NCBI GenBank assembly: GCA_019414645.1
Contig: DXLP01000003.1
Span: 1 to 64,000 of the forward strand
Direction of reading: 5' to 3'
Length of the DNA stretch: 64,000 nucleotides
From: Collinsella sp.
GTDB taxonomy: Bacteria > Actinomycetota > Coriobacteriia > Coriobacteriales > Coriobacteriaceae
Below the pieces are notes generated by a model, which saw nothing but the letters and a program-made list of their open reading frames with translations, did not search any database and had not been told where the DNA came from. The position numbers and the translations under genes were made by a program. Below, in pieces: positions 7,889 through 16,604 of this stretch. How positions within the stretch are numbered: the stretch's first letter is position 1; each line of letters begins with the position of its first letter.

Positions 7889-7912
7889 TAGCGTACGTCC
7901 CCAGCGACTAGT
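7889..7912 (+). repeat. Truncated copy of element E
   Basis: TAGCGTACGTCCCCAGCGACTAG matches the right half and loop of the 29-nt element E, but most of the left arm is missing. It lies just beyond the broken end of the LuxR fragment. Confidence 0.5.
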
Positions 7913-8031
7913 CAAAAATGGGCCATGTGTCCCAGTTGTGGAGACTCGTTGAGCCGTCTGGGTATCGTGAAAGATCGCGCACTCCCCCATCATCAAAAGT
8001 GACACACGCTACCTGTTGATGGGAGGCAGCC

Positions 8032-8769
8032 ATGGGCTTCTTTGACAAGATGTTCGAGAAGAAAGAGTGCGCGATTTGCGGTACCGAGCTGGGACTTTTG
8101 GGGAAGACCAAGATCAACGAAGGCTACCTGTGCAAAGAGTGCGTCGGCAAGCTCTCCCCCTTCTTTGGCGGCTATCGTTCCAGCACCGCGGACGATATCC
8201 GCGAGCAACTCGCCTACCGCGAGGCCAATGCCGAGCGCCTGGCCTCGTTCAACCCCACGCGCACGCTCTCTGCCGGGCGCACCAACATCATGCTCGACGA
8301 AGACGCGGGCCTGCTGATCATCACTTCGCAGAGCCGCTGGCGCGACGCCAATCCCGACATCATCGAGTTCTCACAGGTACTCGGCTGCGATATGGATATC
8401 GACGAGCATCGCACCGAGATTTATCGCGAGACCAAGGACGGCGAGCGCGAGAGCTACAACCCGCCGCGCTACGACCTGGATTACGACTTTAATCTGACCA
8501 TCCACGTCAACACGCCGTACTTTACCGAGATCAACCTGCGCGTGAACGACTCCACCATCGATCAGCGCGGTTCCATCGAATACCGCGAGGCCAAGCGCCA
8601 GGCAACCGAGGTCCGCGACGCGCTGGTACAGCTGCGCCAGGAGACGCGCGACAGCGTCGTGGCCGCCAAGGCCCCCAAGACCGCGGTCACCTGCCCCTTC
8701 TGCGGTGCAACCACCATTCCCGATGCCAGTGGGCGCTGCGAATACTGTGGTGGCGCCATCGGCGCATAG
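8032..8769 (+). CDS. DUF4428 / zinc-ribbon protein
   Basis: This 245-residue cytoplasmic protein starts with a DUF4428-type metal-binding module (ECAICGTELGLLGK...YLCKECVGKL, residues about 12-45) and ends with a second zinc ribbon (CPFCGATTIPDASGRCEYCGG, about residues 221-241). The central part (about 80-200) is a mixed alpha/beta region with no recognised motif. The ATG follows GGGAGGCAGCC. It is the first of four co-directional genes with small gaps (25, 49 and 81 bases), which argues for one operon. Exact role is unknown; the Cys pairs indicate structural zinc. Confidence 0.8.
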   Translation: MGFFDKMFEKKECAICGTELGLLGKTKINEGYLCKECVGKLSPFFGGYRSSTADDIREQLAYREANAERLASFNPTRTLSAGRTNIMLDEDAGLLIITSQSRWRDANPDIIEFSQVLGCDMDIDEHRTEIYRETKDGERESYNPPRYDLDYDFNLTIHVNTPYFTEINLRVNDSTIDQRGSIEYREAKRQATEVRDALVQLRQETRDSVVAAKAPKTAVTCPFCGATTIPDASGRCEYCGGAIGA

Positions 8770-8793
8770 CCTCCGGCACGGAAAGGACCGACC

Positions 8794-10116
8794 ATGGCCT
8801 TCGAGAGCATCAACTATCAGTGCCCCGCGTGTGGCGGCCCCCTTCACTTTGCCAGTGCCGAGCAAAAGCTCGTCTGCGACTACTGCGATTCGCGTTTTGA
8901 AGTCGAAGAAGTCGAGGCCCTCTATCGCGAGCGCCAGGACAAGGCAGATGCCAAAGCCGATGCCGCAGCCGCGGCCCCCAAGCCTGCTGTCGACGATGCC
9001 GTGCAGGAGCCGGCTCAAAACGCCGGCTACATCTGCTCGTCGTGCGGTGCCGAGCTGGTCTCGGACGGCACCGTCGCCGTCACCACCTGTCCGTACTGCG
9101 GCAACCCCGCCGTGGCACCTGGCCAGCTCTCAGGCGACTTCTCACCCGATCTGGTGATCCCGTTTAAGCTCGGGCGCGACGATGTCATGGCCGCGCTCAA
9201 GGAACACTACAAGGGCAAGATCCTGCTGCCCAAGAGCTTTGTCACCGGCAACCATATCGACGAAGTCCAAGGCGTTTACGTGCCCTTTTGGCTTTACGGC
9301 GCCCGCGTGGACGGCGAGGTGTGCTTTGATGCGACCAACGAGACTGTAACCGAGGAATCCGACCGCACCGTCACGACCACCGACCACTACGACGCCTACC
9401 GCAAGGGAAACATCTCGTTTAAGCGCGTGCCCGTCGACGGATCCTCCAAGATGCCCGACGGCCACATGGACGCCATCGAGCCGTTTGACTACGACGCGCT
9501 GCGCCCGTTCTCGGTCGCCTATATGCCCGGATACATCGCCAACCGCTACGACGAGGATTGCGAGACCTGCAAGGCGCGCGCCGAGCGTCGTATGGAAGAA
9601 AGCACGATTTCGGCCCTGCGCGAGACCGTCGTCGACGAGTATGACGACGCCACGGTCGAAAGCAAGCAGCTCGACTACACCTGGGAAGACAGCGACTACG
9701 CCCTGTTCCCCGTGTGGATGCTTTCCACCTCGTGGAACGGCAAGAGCTATCTGTTTGCCATGAACGGCCAGACCGGTCGCATGGTCGGCGAGCTCCCCTG
9801 CTCCAAGCCCAAGCTCGCCATCGCCTCGGTGCTGTTCTTTGTGATCGGGTTTGTCCTCTCCCAGATTCTCTTTATGGGTGGGAATGCCTTCGATCCGGAC
9901 TACCTCACCTTTGATGTCGAGGTCATCCTCATCAACATCGTCGCGCCGTTGATCATCGTGGTCATCGCAGATGTGCTGCTGGTGGGCCAGCTCAAGACGG
10001 CCAACGAGGCCACCCACGCCGATTGCTACTGTGGCGAGCTCGACCTGACCGAGAAGCACGACACCTTCAGCCACACCGAGACCACCGTTGTCATGAAGGA
10101 CAACAAGGACGATTAG
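8794..10116 (+). CDS. Zinc-ribbon membrane protein, YdjG-like
   Basis: This 440-residue protein carries two N-terminal zinc ribbons (CPACGG...CDYCDSRF near residues 10-37 and CSSCGAEL...CPYCGN near 77-103). A long soluble middle follows, then two C-terminal membrane segments (about residues 345-370 and 380-405) and a short hydrophilic tail. The layout resembles B. subtilis YdjG, which anchors a PspA-family complex together with YdjH and YdjI. Here it sits directly before an SPFH gene, as ydjG sits near ydjI. No pspA/ydjF homologue is visible in the window. The start is supported by GGAAAGGACC. The YdjG assignment is by architecture and context only. Confidence 0.72.
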   Translation: MAFESINYQCPACGGPLHFASAEQKLVCDYCDSRFEVEEVEALYRERQDKADAKADAAAAAPKPAVDDAVQEPAQNAGYICSSCGAELVSDGTVAVTTCPYCGNPAVAPGQLSGDFSPDLVIPFKLGRDDVMAALKEHYKGKILLPKSFVTGNHIDEVQGVYVPFWLYGARVDGEVCFDATNETVTEESDRTVTTTDHYDAYRKGNISFKRVPVDGSSKMPDGHMDAIEPFDYDALRPFSVAYMPGYIANRYDEDCETCKARAERRMEESTISALRETVVDEYDDATVESKQLDYTWEDSDYALFPVWMLSTSWNGKSYLFAMNGQTGRMVGELPCSKPKLAIASVLFFVIGFVLSQILFMGGNAFDPDYLTFDVEVILINIVAPLIIVVIADVLLVGQLKTANEATHADCYCGELDLTEKHDTFSHTETTVVMKDNKDD

Positions 10117-10164
10117 CCATTCTGACCAATACCACCCGGCCTTTGACGAGAAAGGAAGATCACC

Positions 10165-11406
10165 ATGGGACTCTTGAGAGCTGGATTGGGAGCTGCCGGC
10201 GGCGTCATGGCCGACCAGTGGAAAGAATTTATCTATTGCGAATCGATGCCCGCTGACGTCTTAGCCTGCAAGGGCAGCAAGCGCACCGGCGGTCGCAGCT
10301 CCAACACGCGCGGCGAGGACAACGTTATCTCCAACGGCTCGGTCATCGCCGTCAACGACGGCCAGGGCATGCTCGTGGTGCAAAACGGCAAGATCATCGA
10401 GGTCGCACTGGAGCCCGGCGAGTTTGTCTTTGACACCGGCAGCGAGCCGAGCGTCTTTAGCGGCAACCTGGGCGACTCCATCAAGGAGACGTTCGCCAAT
10501 ATCGGCAGCCGCTTTACCTTTGGCGGCGACGCGGGCAAAGACCAGCGTGTCTACTTCATCAACACCAAGGAGATCATCGGCAACAAGTACGGCACTGCCT
10601 CGCCCGTGCCCTTCCGCGTGGTCGATAACAACATTGGCCTGGATGTCGACATCTCCGTGCGCTGCAACGGCGAGTATTCGTACCGCATCACCAACCCGCT
10701 GCTGTTCTACACCAACGTGTGCGGCAACGTGACCGATAGCTACACGCGCGACAAGATCGACAGCCAGCTTAAGTCCGAGTTGCTCACCGCCCTGCAGCCC
10801 GCCTTTGCCAAGATCTCGGAGATGGGCATCCGCTACAGCGCCATTCCCGGTCACACCACCGAGCTCGCCCGCGCGCTCAACGAGGTCCTCTCTGCCGACT
10901 GGCGTGACCTGCGCGGCGTCGAGATCGTGAGCTTTGGCGTCAACTCCATCGCCGCCTCGCAAGAAGACGAGCAGATGATCAAGGACCTGCAGAAGGCCGC
11001 GGTTATGCGCGATCCCACCATGGCAGCCGCCAACATCGCCAGTGCCCAGAGCGACGCGATGCGCGCAGCAGCGGCCAACCCCAACGGCGCGATGGCAGGC
11101 TTTATGGGCATGGGCATGGCAGGTGGCATGGGCGGCATGAATGCCAGCCAGCTGTTCGCCGCCGGCCAGGCACAGCAGCAGGCCGCCCCGCAGCCGGCTC
11201 CGGCACCCGCCCCCGCACCGGCTCCCGCCGCTGCCCCCGCGGCCGGCACGTGGACCTGCAGCTGCGGTGCCACCAACACCGGCAAGTTCTGCCCCGAGTG
11301 CGGCAGTCCCGCACCCGCCCCGGCACCGGCCAAGTGGTTCTGCCCCAACTGCGGCAGCGAAAACGGCGGCAAGTTCTGCAGCAACTGCGGAACACCCAGG
11401 CCCTAG
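10165..11406 (+). CDS. SPFH-domain protein with C-terminal zinc ribbons, YdjI-like
   Basis: This 413-residue protein has an SPFH/band-7-like core (about residues 15-275), a helical stretch, a Met/Gly-rich segment (GFMGMGMAGGMGGMN), a Pro-Ala linker, and two zinc ribbons (CSCGATNTGKFCPECG and CPNCGSENGGKFCSNCG). This order is that of the virion-core-like/YdjI proteins. SPFH proteins form membrane-associated oligomers. The start follows GAAAGGAAGATCACC. The Pro-Ala repeat is low complexity. The gene is third in the zinc-ribbon operon and probably works with the preceding membrane protein. Confidence 0.82.
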   Translation: MGLLRAGLGAAGGVMADQWKEFIYCESMPADVLACKGSKRTGGRSSNTRGEDNVISNGSVIAVNDGQGMLVVQNGKIIEVALEPGEFVFDTGSEPSVFSGNLGDSIKETFANIGSRFTFGGDAGKDQRVYFINTKEIIGNKYGTASPVPFRVVDNNIGLDVDISVRCNGEYSYRITNPLLFYTNVCGNVTDSYTRDKIDSQLKSELLTALQPAFAKISEMGIRYSAIPGHTTELARALNEVLSADWRDLRGVEIVSFGVNSIAASQEDEQMIKDLQKAAVMRDPTMAAANIASAQSDAMRAAAANPNGAMAGFMGMGMAGGMGGMNASQLFAAGQAQQQAAPQPAPAPAPAPAPAAAPAAGTWTCSCGATNTGKFCPECGSPAPAPAPAKWFCPNCGSENGGKFCSNCGTPRP

Positions 11407-11486
11407 CCCCTCCATCTGGTAATTGGCGGGGGATCCGCCGCCCCCGCATTTGCTTCTATGGGTTTCGTTCGATAAAGGAGGACACC

Positions 11487-12329
11487 ATGAAGACAACGTT
11501 CAAAAAGTCCGTACTCGCATTCCTGACATGCGTCCTGGCGCTCGCCTTTGCCCTGACGGGCTGCAGCGGCGGCGGCAAGGACCCCAAGGCCAACTTCGTC
11601 GGCAGCTGGCAGTACTCGGGTGGAACCTTGGACGGCGAAGAGCTCACCGATGAGTACATGGATATGCTCAAGGAGTGGGGCCTCAACTGTATCCTGATCC
11701 TTGACGAAGACGGCACGGGCGTCCTCGACATGTTCCTTGAGGTCGCCGACCTGAAATGGGAGGCCAAGGACGCCACCACCGTAACGATTACCGCCGAAGA
11801 TGAGTCGCACGACCTGAAGCTCAAGGACGACAAGCTCGTCCTGGAGGTGGACGGCGACAAGCTCATCTTCACCAAGTCCGACAAGGACCTGTCCGGTACG
11901 GTGAAGAAGGATCGCGAGGCGGCCGAGAAGGAAGAGGAGATCGATGAGGCCGTCGAAGACGACGATGTCCAAAGCGTCGAAATCTCCCCCGCCGTCACCG
12001 TCGCCGATGACGACCTGTGCACCATCACCATCACCGAGAAGTTCCAGGACGACTGGGGCGACATCGGCTTTGTCGTCAACATCGTCAACAAGAGCGACAA
12101 GGACCTGACCTTCTACGCCCCCACCGGCAAGACCAACGTCAACGGCACCATGAAGGAAGCCTGGTTCTCGGCCCACCTGATGCCCGGCACCAACGCCACC
12201 GAAGAGTTCACCTTCTCGAAGGGCACGCTTGACAGCTTCGACAGCCTGGTCAACACGACCATCGGTATCGACGCCTACCTGACCGATTCCTACGAGGACG
12301 TCGCTTCCTACACCGCGACCATCGCGTAG
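11487..12329 (+). CDS. Acidic lipoprotein, unknown function
   Basis: This 280-residue exported lipoprotein has a signal peptide with lipobox LTGC near residue 24. The mature part is very acidic; residues 140-170 are rich in D/E/K, and a C-terminal beta-rich domain (about 175-280) resembles DUF5067-type immunoglobulin-like modules. That family call is tentative. The first half (FVGSWQYSGG...) resembles a lipocalin-like DUF found in gut lipoproteins. AAAGGAGGACACC precedes the start; a longer frame begins inside the SPFH gene and is not credible. It is last in the zinc-ribbon/SPFH operon and is followed by a strong terminator. Confidence 0.82.
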   Translation: MKTTFKKSVLAFLTCVLALAFALTGCSGGGKDPKANFVGSWQYSGGTLDGEELTDEYMDMLKEWGLNCILILDEDGTGVLDMFLEVADLKWEAKDATTVTITAEDESHDLKLKDDKLVLEVDGDKLIFTKSDKDLSGTVKKDREAAEKEEEIDEAVEDDDVQSVEISPAVTVADDDLCTITITEKFQDDWGDIGFVVNIVNKSDKDLTFYAPTGKTNVNGTMKEAWFSAHLMPGTNATEEFTFSKGTLDSFDSLVNTTIGIDAYLTDSYEDVASYTATIA

Positions 12330-12377
12330 CGACAGACACCGACAGCCGCGGATTGGCGGACACATCCGCGCACACCA

Positions 12378-12418
12378 GACGGGGCCGCAGGAGTTGTTCC
12401 TGCGGCCCCGTCGTTTTT
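12378..12418. terminator. Strong intrinsic terminator
   Basis: A 15-bp GC-rich stem (12378-12392 with 12398-12412, loop GTTGT) is followed by TTTTT. It ends the lipoprotein operon and, by its symmetry, may also serve the convergent response-regulator gene. Confidence 0.92.
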
Positions 12419-12438
12419 ATGCCGATGCGTAACGAGCG

Positions 12439-13059
12439 CTAGCGCTCCATGTTGGGAACGATGCTGCCCTCCGTTACTGCGTGCACGGCCAGGCGCATGA
12501 TGTTGTCGTAGCCGGTCTTGTTGAGGATCTCCGAGATGCGACGCTTGATGGTGCCCTCGCTCATAAACAGCTCGGCCGCGATCTCGCGACGGCTTTTGCC
12601 CTCGCAGGCAAGGCGCAAGATCGACAGCTCGACATCGTCGAGTGCCGCCGTACCCGAAAAAATGCTTTCGGGCGGCTTGGGAAACGTGCAATAGCCCGCC
12701 AGCGTGGAGCGCATCACGGCGAACAGCTCGTCGATACCGACGTTCTTGTACACAAAGCTATCGACGCCCGCCCCGCGGGCCTGATCGACAAAGGTGATCT
12801 CGGGCATGCCGGTCATGATAATGATGCGACACTCGGGCAGCTGCTCCTTGATGCGCGCCGCCGCCACGATGCCGTTGGAATCATGCTCGGTGCATACGTC
12901 CATCAGTATCATGTCCGGGCGCTCCTTGAGCGCGACACCCAAGGCCTCGGAAGCATCGGCAATGGCGGAAACAACGGTCATATCGGGCTGGTCGCCAACG
13001 GAACGCGCCAGGCTCTCGCGCAGGATGGCCTGGTCTTCGACTATAAGGACGCGGATCAT
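12439..13059 (-). CDS. NarL/LuxR-type response regulator
   Basis: This 206-residue protein has a receiver domain (MIRVLIVEDQ; phospho-acceptor in MILMDVC near residue 54; T and K positions in IIMTGMP and FVYKN) and a C-terminal LuxR-type helix-turn-helix (SRREIAAELFMSEGTIKRRI, about residues 155-175). It should bind DNA when phosphorylated. AAAGGAGAAGCTC precedes the start. The start overlaps the upstream kinase-like gene by 4 bases, so the two are translationally coupled and it is likely that kinase's partner. Confidence 0.92.
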   Translation of the reverse strand: MIRVLIVEDQAILRESLARSVGDQPDMTVVSAIADASEALGVALKERPDMILMDVCTEHDSNGIVAAARIKEQLPECRIIIMTGMPEITFVDQARGAGVDSFVYKNVGIDELFAVMRSTLAGYCTFPKPPESIFSGTAALDDVELSILRLACEGKSRREIAAELFMSEGTIKRRISEILNKTGYDNIMRLAVHAVTEGSIVPNMER

Positions 13060-14555
13060 GAGCTTCTCCTTTGAGCTGTGGCGCTGGCGTTGAGCGGGAT
13101 GGACACCGCAAGCGTAAAGGGCGGGGCGGCATGGATTTCCAGGCAGCCGCCCAGATCTTGCGCGACATGCCTCATACCTGGGATACCCGTTCCCTCGCGA
13201 TACGATACGGGTGCAGGCGCGCCGTCGTTAGAAACGGTCATCCGCGCAACAGCGCTGTCTTCCGACGTCTCCCGCCACAGGCGCACATGGACCCGATGGG
13301 CCTGTGCATGCTTGGTGGCATTGGTCGAGGCTTCGCGGATAATCTGCAGAAAGGCTGCAGCGACACGCACGTCCTCAGGCAGCGCACCCTCTACATCGAT
13401 CTGCACACTCACCAGGCCAAAAGCATGGACGATGTCACCCAGCTGCTCTGCAGGCTCGCTGGCACCGCCACTGCGCAAATCGGCGGCGATTGAGCGCAGC
13501 AACGGGTCAATCTGCTCGAGCGACTCATCGTCCAGACGCCCCTCCTCCAAATAGCGATGAAGAATGGACAGGCGCTGCCCGATCACATCGTGAACGCGGG
13601 CGCGCATACGTAGGTAGGCCGCATTGTCGGCAACCTTTTTAACTTCTTCGATCTGGGACTGGAGCTCTTGGCCCGCAAGCTCAAGTAGGTGGTTTGCTTG
13701 CGCCAAGCGGTCGTAGGCGTGTGCGTATTCCGTCACGTCCAGTCCGATAATGCGCTCAAAGAGGCGGCCCGAAACCATAACCTCGTCGTGCACAAATAGG
13801 CGAATCTCGGCGGGAGAAATCTCGATCACCGCGCGAGCATCACCAAAACGATCCAAGTTAATCCGCACACGGTTCCTACTGCTTTCGGGCATTTGCATGC
13901 TGAGTTTGCGCAGGTCGTTCCATGTGCCGCTCATGTCACCTAGATCGGTGGGCATATGAAGTTCCACTAGGTTTTTGCGCATGCAGCGGTTCATGAGCAG
14001 CGGACGACCCCTCGGGTCCAGATACAGGATGCCCACGGGAATCACGTTGATGGTCTCGATCGTCGAGAACGCGGTGATATCCTCCTGGCGGTTACGGACG
14101 TCCATCAAGAGCGCCGCGATGGAACGAAACAGGAAAAACGCTCCCTCTGCGATAAGGACAACGGTCCACGCCGAGCCCATGGCAAAAACCACCGGCGGCG
14201 TCACGGCGACAACGAGCAACAGTTCGGCCAGCATGACGAGGCGACGATAGTGCACCATAAGCACCACGCCGTAGGCAAAGATTGCGGCATTGAGCCACAG
14301 CGCTCCGCCCATTGCCCTGGCGCAAACGTCAAGCGGCGCCACCAGATACGAGCCAGACGACGCGAATAAGATGAGCGCCGAAATCATCAGGTGAAGCACA
14401 AGGCTCGCCTCGTAGGCGCAAATCACCTTACGGTTATAGGACGAACGGCGCGATGCGATGAGCGGGACGTGGATCGTCTGCAGACACGCAGCCAGGGCAA
14501 AGACAACATCGAGCGCAACGATTTGGGGAAGGATGAGCGAAATCTGCATCGTCAC
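13056..14555 (-). CDS. Membrane sensor with histidine-kinase-like ATPase domain
   Basis: This 499-residue protein has about six N-terminal membrane helices (residues about 8-165), a PAS-like middle (VIPVGILYLDPRGRPL), a dimerisation helix with the candidate phosphohistidine (RMRARVHDVIGQRLS, near residue 320), and a C-terminal ATPase fold with a N-box-like REASTNATKHA and a GTGIPGMR loop. It is the kinase of the pair with the regulator it overlaps. The GTG at 14555 overlaps the upstream stop as GTGA; an ATG at 14549 is the alternative. It should autophosphorylate in response to a membrane signal that cannot be guessed. Confidence 0.82.
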   Translation of the reverse strand: MTMQISLILPQIVALDVVFALAACLQTIHVPLIASRRSSYNRKVICAYEASLVLHLMISALILFASSGSYLVAPLDVCARAMGGALWLNAAIFAYGVVLMVHYRRLVMLAELLLVVAVTPPVVFAMGSAWTVVLIAEGAFFLFRSIAALLMDVRNRQEDITAFSTIETINVIPVGILYLDPRGRPLLMNRCMRKNLVELHMPTDLGDMSGTWNDLRKLSMQMPESSRNRVRINLDRFGDARAVIEISPAEIRLFVHDEVMVSGRLFERIIGLDVTEYAHAYDRLAQANHLLELAGQELQSQIEEVKKVADNAAYLRMRARVHDVIGQRLSILHRYLEEGRLDDESLEQIDPLLRSIAADLRSGGASEPAEQLGDIVHAFGLVSVQIDVEGALPEDVRVAAAFLQIIREASTNATKHAQAHRVHVRLWRETSEDSAVARMTVSNDGAPAPVSYREGTGIPGMRHVAQDLGGCLEIHAAPPFTLAVSIPLNASATAQRRSS

Positions 14556-16435
14556 TCACCCGCCCTCGGCATCAACACGATCATACGCAACTGGCCGGGT
14601 TCGCCCTCAAGGCGGTATGCCACGTTGCGCCTTTGCAGAGCGCTTTCGAGCTCTTGCGCAGCGGGTGTCTGCGAAAGATCTGCATCATCGTTGGAAAAAA
14701 GCGTGGCGCGCAGCTCGACACTGCACCGGTCATGGTCGCCCAAGTGATACATAAGCGCCGGATGGTCGGTGGTGTAGGCAAAAAACGCAAAGTCATACAC
14801 GCAGTCGTACAGGGCGCTTACCGTACTGGCGTGCATCGGGCGCCGTATGGCGATAATCGAGGCGCAATCGATATCGATGGTGCGCAGGTCGCTTGCGAGC
14901 TCGTTGGCAATGAGCTGAATGCGGTCGCGATCAAAGCCGCTCTCCCCGTGCTGCGCCAACGTGAGTGACCCCTTGCGCTTGCAATAGGCGACGAGCATCT
15001 TGGCGCGCTGCAGCATGCGGTAACGCTCGTGCGAAGACACTTCGTCGGTCAACGGCGGCAGCGAGCTCAGCAGGTCGTACATCCCTTCGAGCGCGCGGGC
15101 AAGCGCTTGGTCCACGTCTTGGACCAGCAAGGTCTCGGCCTCTTGATCTGCCAAATGCGTCTTAAGGTCGTAGTCGGCGGCGAGCAGCTCGTTTTGACGC
15201 TGCAGCTCCATGCGACGATGTGCCAGTTCACGGTTAAGCTCGTTGAGCTCCGACACGTCTTGGGCAAGCAGGGCCGATCCGCCCAGCAGTGGAAAGGCAC
15301 GGTACATCACATCGGGATCGGACGCCACGGCAAAGGCATGGGCGCGGCCGTGCTCCTGGGTCCGCAACTCCTCGCGCACGCCTACCGGCACTGGCTTTGA
15401 CACCGGCGTGGCATAGACCTCCTGCAGGTCGCGCGTTAGAACTTTGAGGTCAAGCGGCAAGGTGTCGAAGATGCCGGCGATGTCGTGATACGACGGAATG
15501 ACACCGCAATCGAGACAGATTTCCATCGCCACCACGCACAAGACGCAATAGATGAGCGAGAAGTTGAGCCTCCATGCCCAGGGCACGCGCAACGCATAGG
15601 AGATGGCAAAGAATGCGCCGCCCAGCAGTACGAGCGCCGCCGTACCCGAGAAACGCTGGATGCGAAAGGACGAGGACCGACCAACCAGGATAAAAAAGGC
15701 CACGAAGTTAAAGGCCGTCCACACTAAGACGGCGAAATAACCCCAGCCGTACGTGTAGTCGTTGCTCCAGGTGTCGCTTGTACGGTCAAAGCGGAAGACC
15801 TGCTGGTGAAAATCGTTGGTGAGCACAAATCCGATAAGCAGGATGGCCACAATCCACAGCGCAGCGCAGCAGCGGCGACCCAGGCGGTGTTGCTCCAGGC
15901 CCGCAAGGCGCAGACCACACAACTGGTAGAGCAGCGGAATGAGCGTCATGGGCACGTAGTACAGGTACCACAGCACGGTGGCATAGAACGGCGTGAACGA
16001 CTTGTACTTGAGAATGACCTCGATCATCCACAGGGCGCAGATGGTGGCGATGGCAACAAGACGGCGGCGCAACACATAGTCCAAACAGCGCAGATAGACC
16101 GATACGCCCCAGATCGAAAATACAATTGCGGCGACAAGCAACGGCAGAGAGCTCGAATGGACGAGCGCATCCACGACCTCTTCGGACGCCTCGCTATAGG
16201 CGGGCACGGTGTTAGAAAGTTTGGGGTCGAAGGCGAACAGCGCCGGCAAGACTGCCAAAAGCATGAGGAACAGCGCGGTGATGGCGCCGGCGATAGCAAA
16301 GACGCGGTGACGGTACACCTGATGTGTTATGCCAACAAGGAATCGCGGCATGGCGAAGAGCCTGCCGCCCCTGGGATCCGCCACGGGTGCGGATCGGGCG
16401 GCCGCGTGGCCGATATGTCGCTCGCGGGTACCCAT
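14552..16435 (-). CDS. Multi-pass sensor-like protein lacking kinase motifs
   Basis: This protein of about 627 residues has about eight N-terminal membrane helices (spanning roughly residues 40-330) and a cytoplasmic half with a long coiled stretch (LNRELAHRRMELQRQNELLA). The C-terminal domain has the length of a histidine-kinase ATPase, but no clear H-box, N-box or G-box is visible. It overlaps the kinase-like gene by 4 bases and probably forms a sensory complex with it. Start uncertain: the ATG at 16435 has TACGCT ten bases upstream and could be leaderless; the ATG at 16351 (MPRFLVG) is the alternative. Neither has a good SD. Confidence 0.65.
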   Translation of the reverse strand: MGTRERHIGHAAARSAPVADPRGGRLFAMPRFLVGITHQVYRHRVFAIAGAITALFLMLLAVLPALFAFDPKLSNTVPAYSEASEEVVDALVHSSSLPLLVAAIVFSIWGVSVYLRCLDYVLRRRLVAIATICALWMIEVILKYKSFTPFYATVLWYLYYVPMTLIPLLYQLCGLRLAGLEQHRLGRRCCAALWIVAILLIGFVLTNDFHQQVFRFDRTSDTWSNDYTYGWGYFAVLVWTAFNFVAFFILVGRSSSFRIQRFSGTAALVLLGGAFFAISYALRVPWAWRLNFSLIYCVLCVVAMEICLDCGVIPSYHDIAGIFDTLPLDLKVLTRDLQEVYATPVSKPVPVGVREELRTQEHGRAHAFAVASDPDVMYRAFPLLGGSALLAQDVSELNELNRELAHRRMELQRQNELLAADYDLKTHLADQEAETLLVQDVDQALARALEGMYDLLSSLPPLTDEVSSHERYRMLQRAKMLVAYCKRKGSLTLAQHGESGFDRDRIQLIANELASDLRTIDIDCASIIAIRRPMHASTVSALYDCVYDFAFFAYTTDHPALMYHLGDHDRCSVELRATLFSNDDADLSQTPAAQELESALQRRNVAYRLEGEPGQLRMIVLMPRAGE

Positions 16436-16548
16436 AGTGCTTTTAGCGTACCGACAGGTGGGCCCAAAAAGCGGGCCACATGTCCCAAAATCCGCAGACG
16501 GCAAGGCGCCCGGCAGCCTCCCCCGTCCAGCACTTCCCGATATCCGCC

Positions 16549-16599
16549 CGCCCCAAACCACCGCAAAGGGGACAGGCACCTTTGTGGTGGTTTGGGGCG
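16549..16599. repeat. Inverted repeat C
   Basis: A 21-bp arm at 16549-16569 pairs with 16579-16599 (one mismatch) around a short GGACAGGCA-type loop. It lies beyond the end of the DUF4867 gene (stop at 16605) and upstream of the divergent-sense sensor operon. It may act as a terminator, although the T-run is only TTTG. Confidence 0.8.
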
Positions 16600-16604
16600 A
16601 TGCG

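Noticed and set aside
7682..8005. 107-codon minus-strand ORF between mgtA and the zinc-ribbon genes
   Set aside because: Its frame is out of register with the LuxR-like coding remnant over the same bases, it has no SD and its product is not protein-like.
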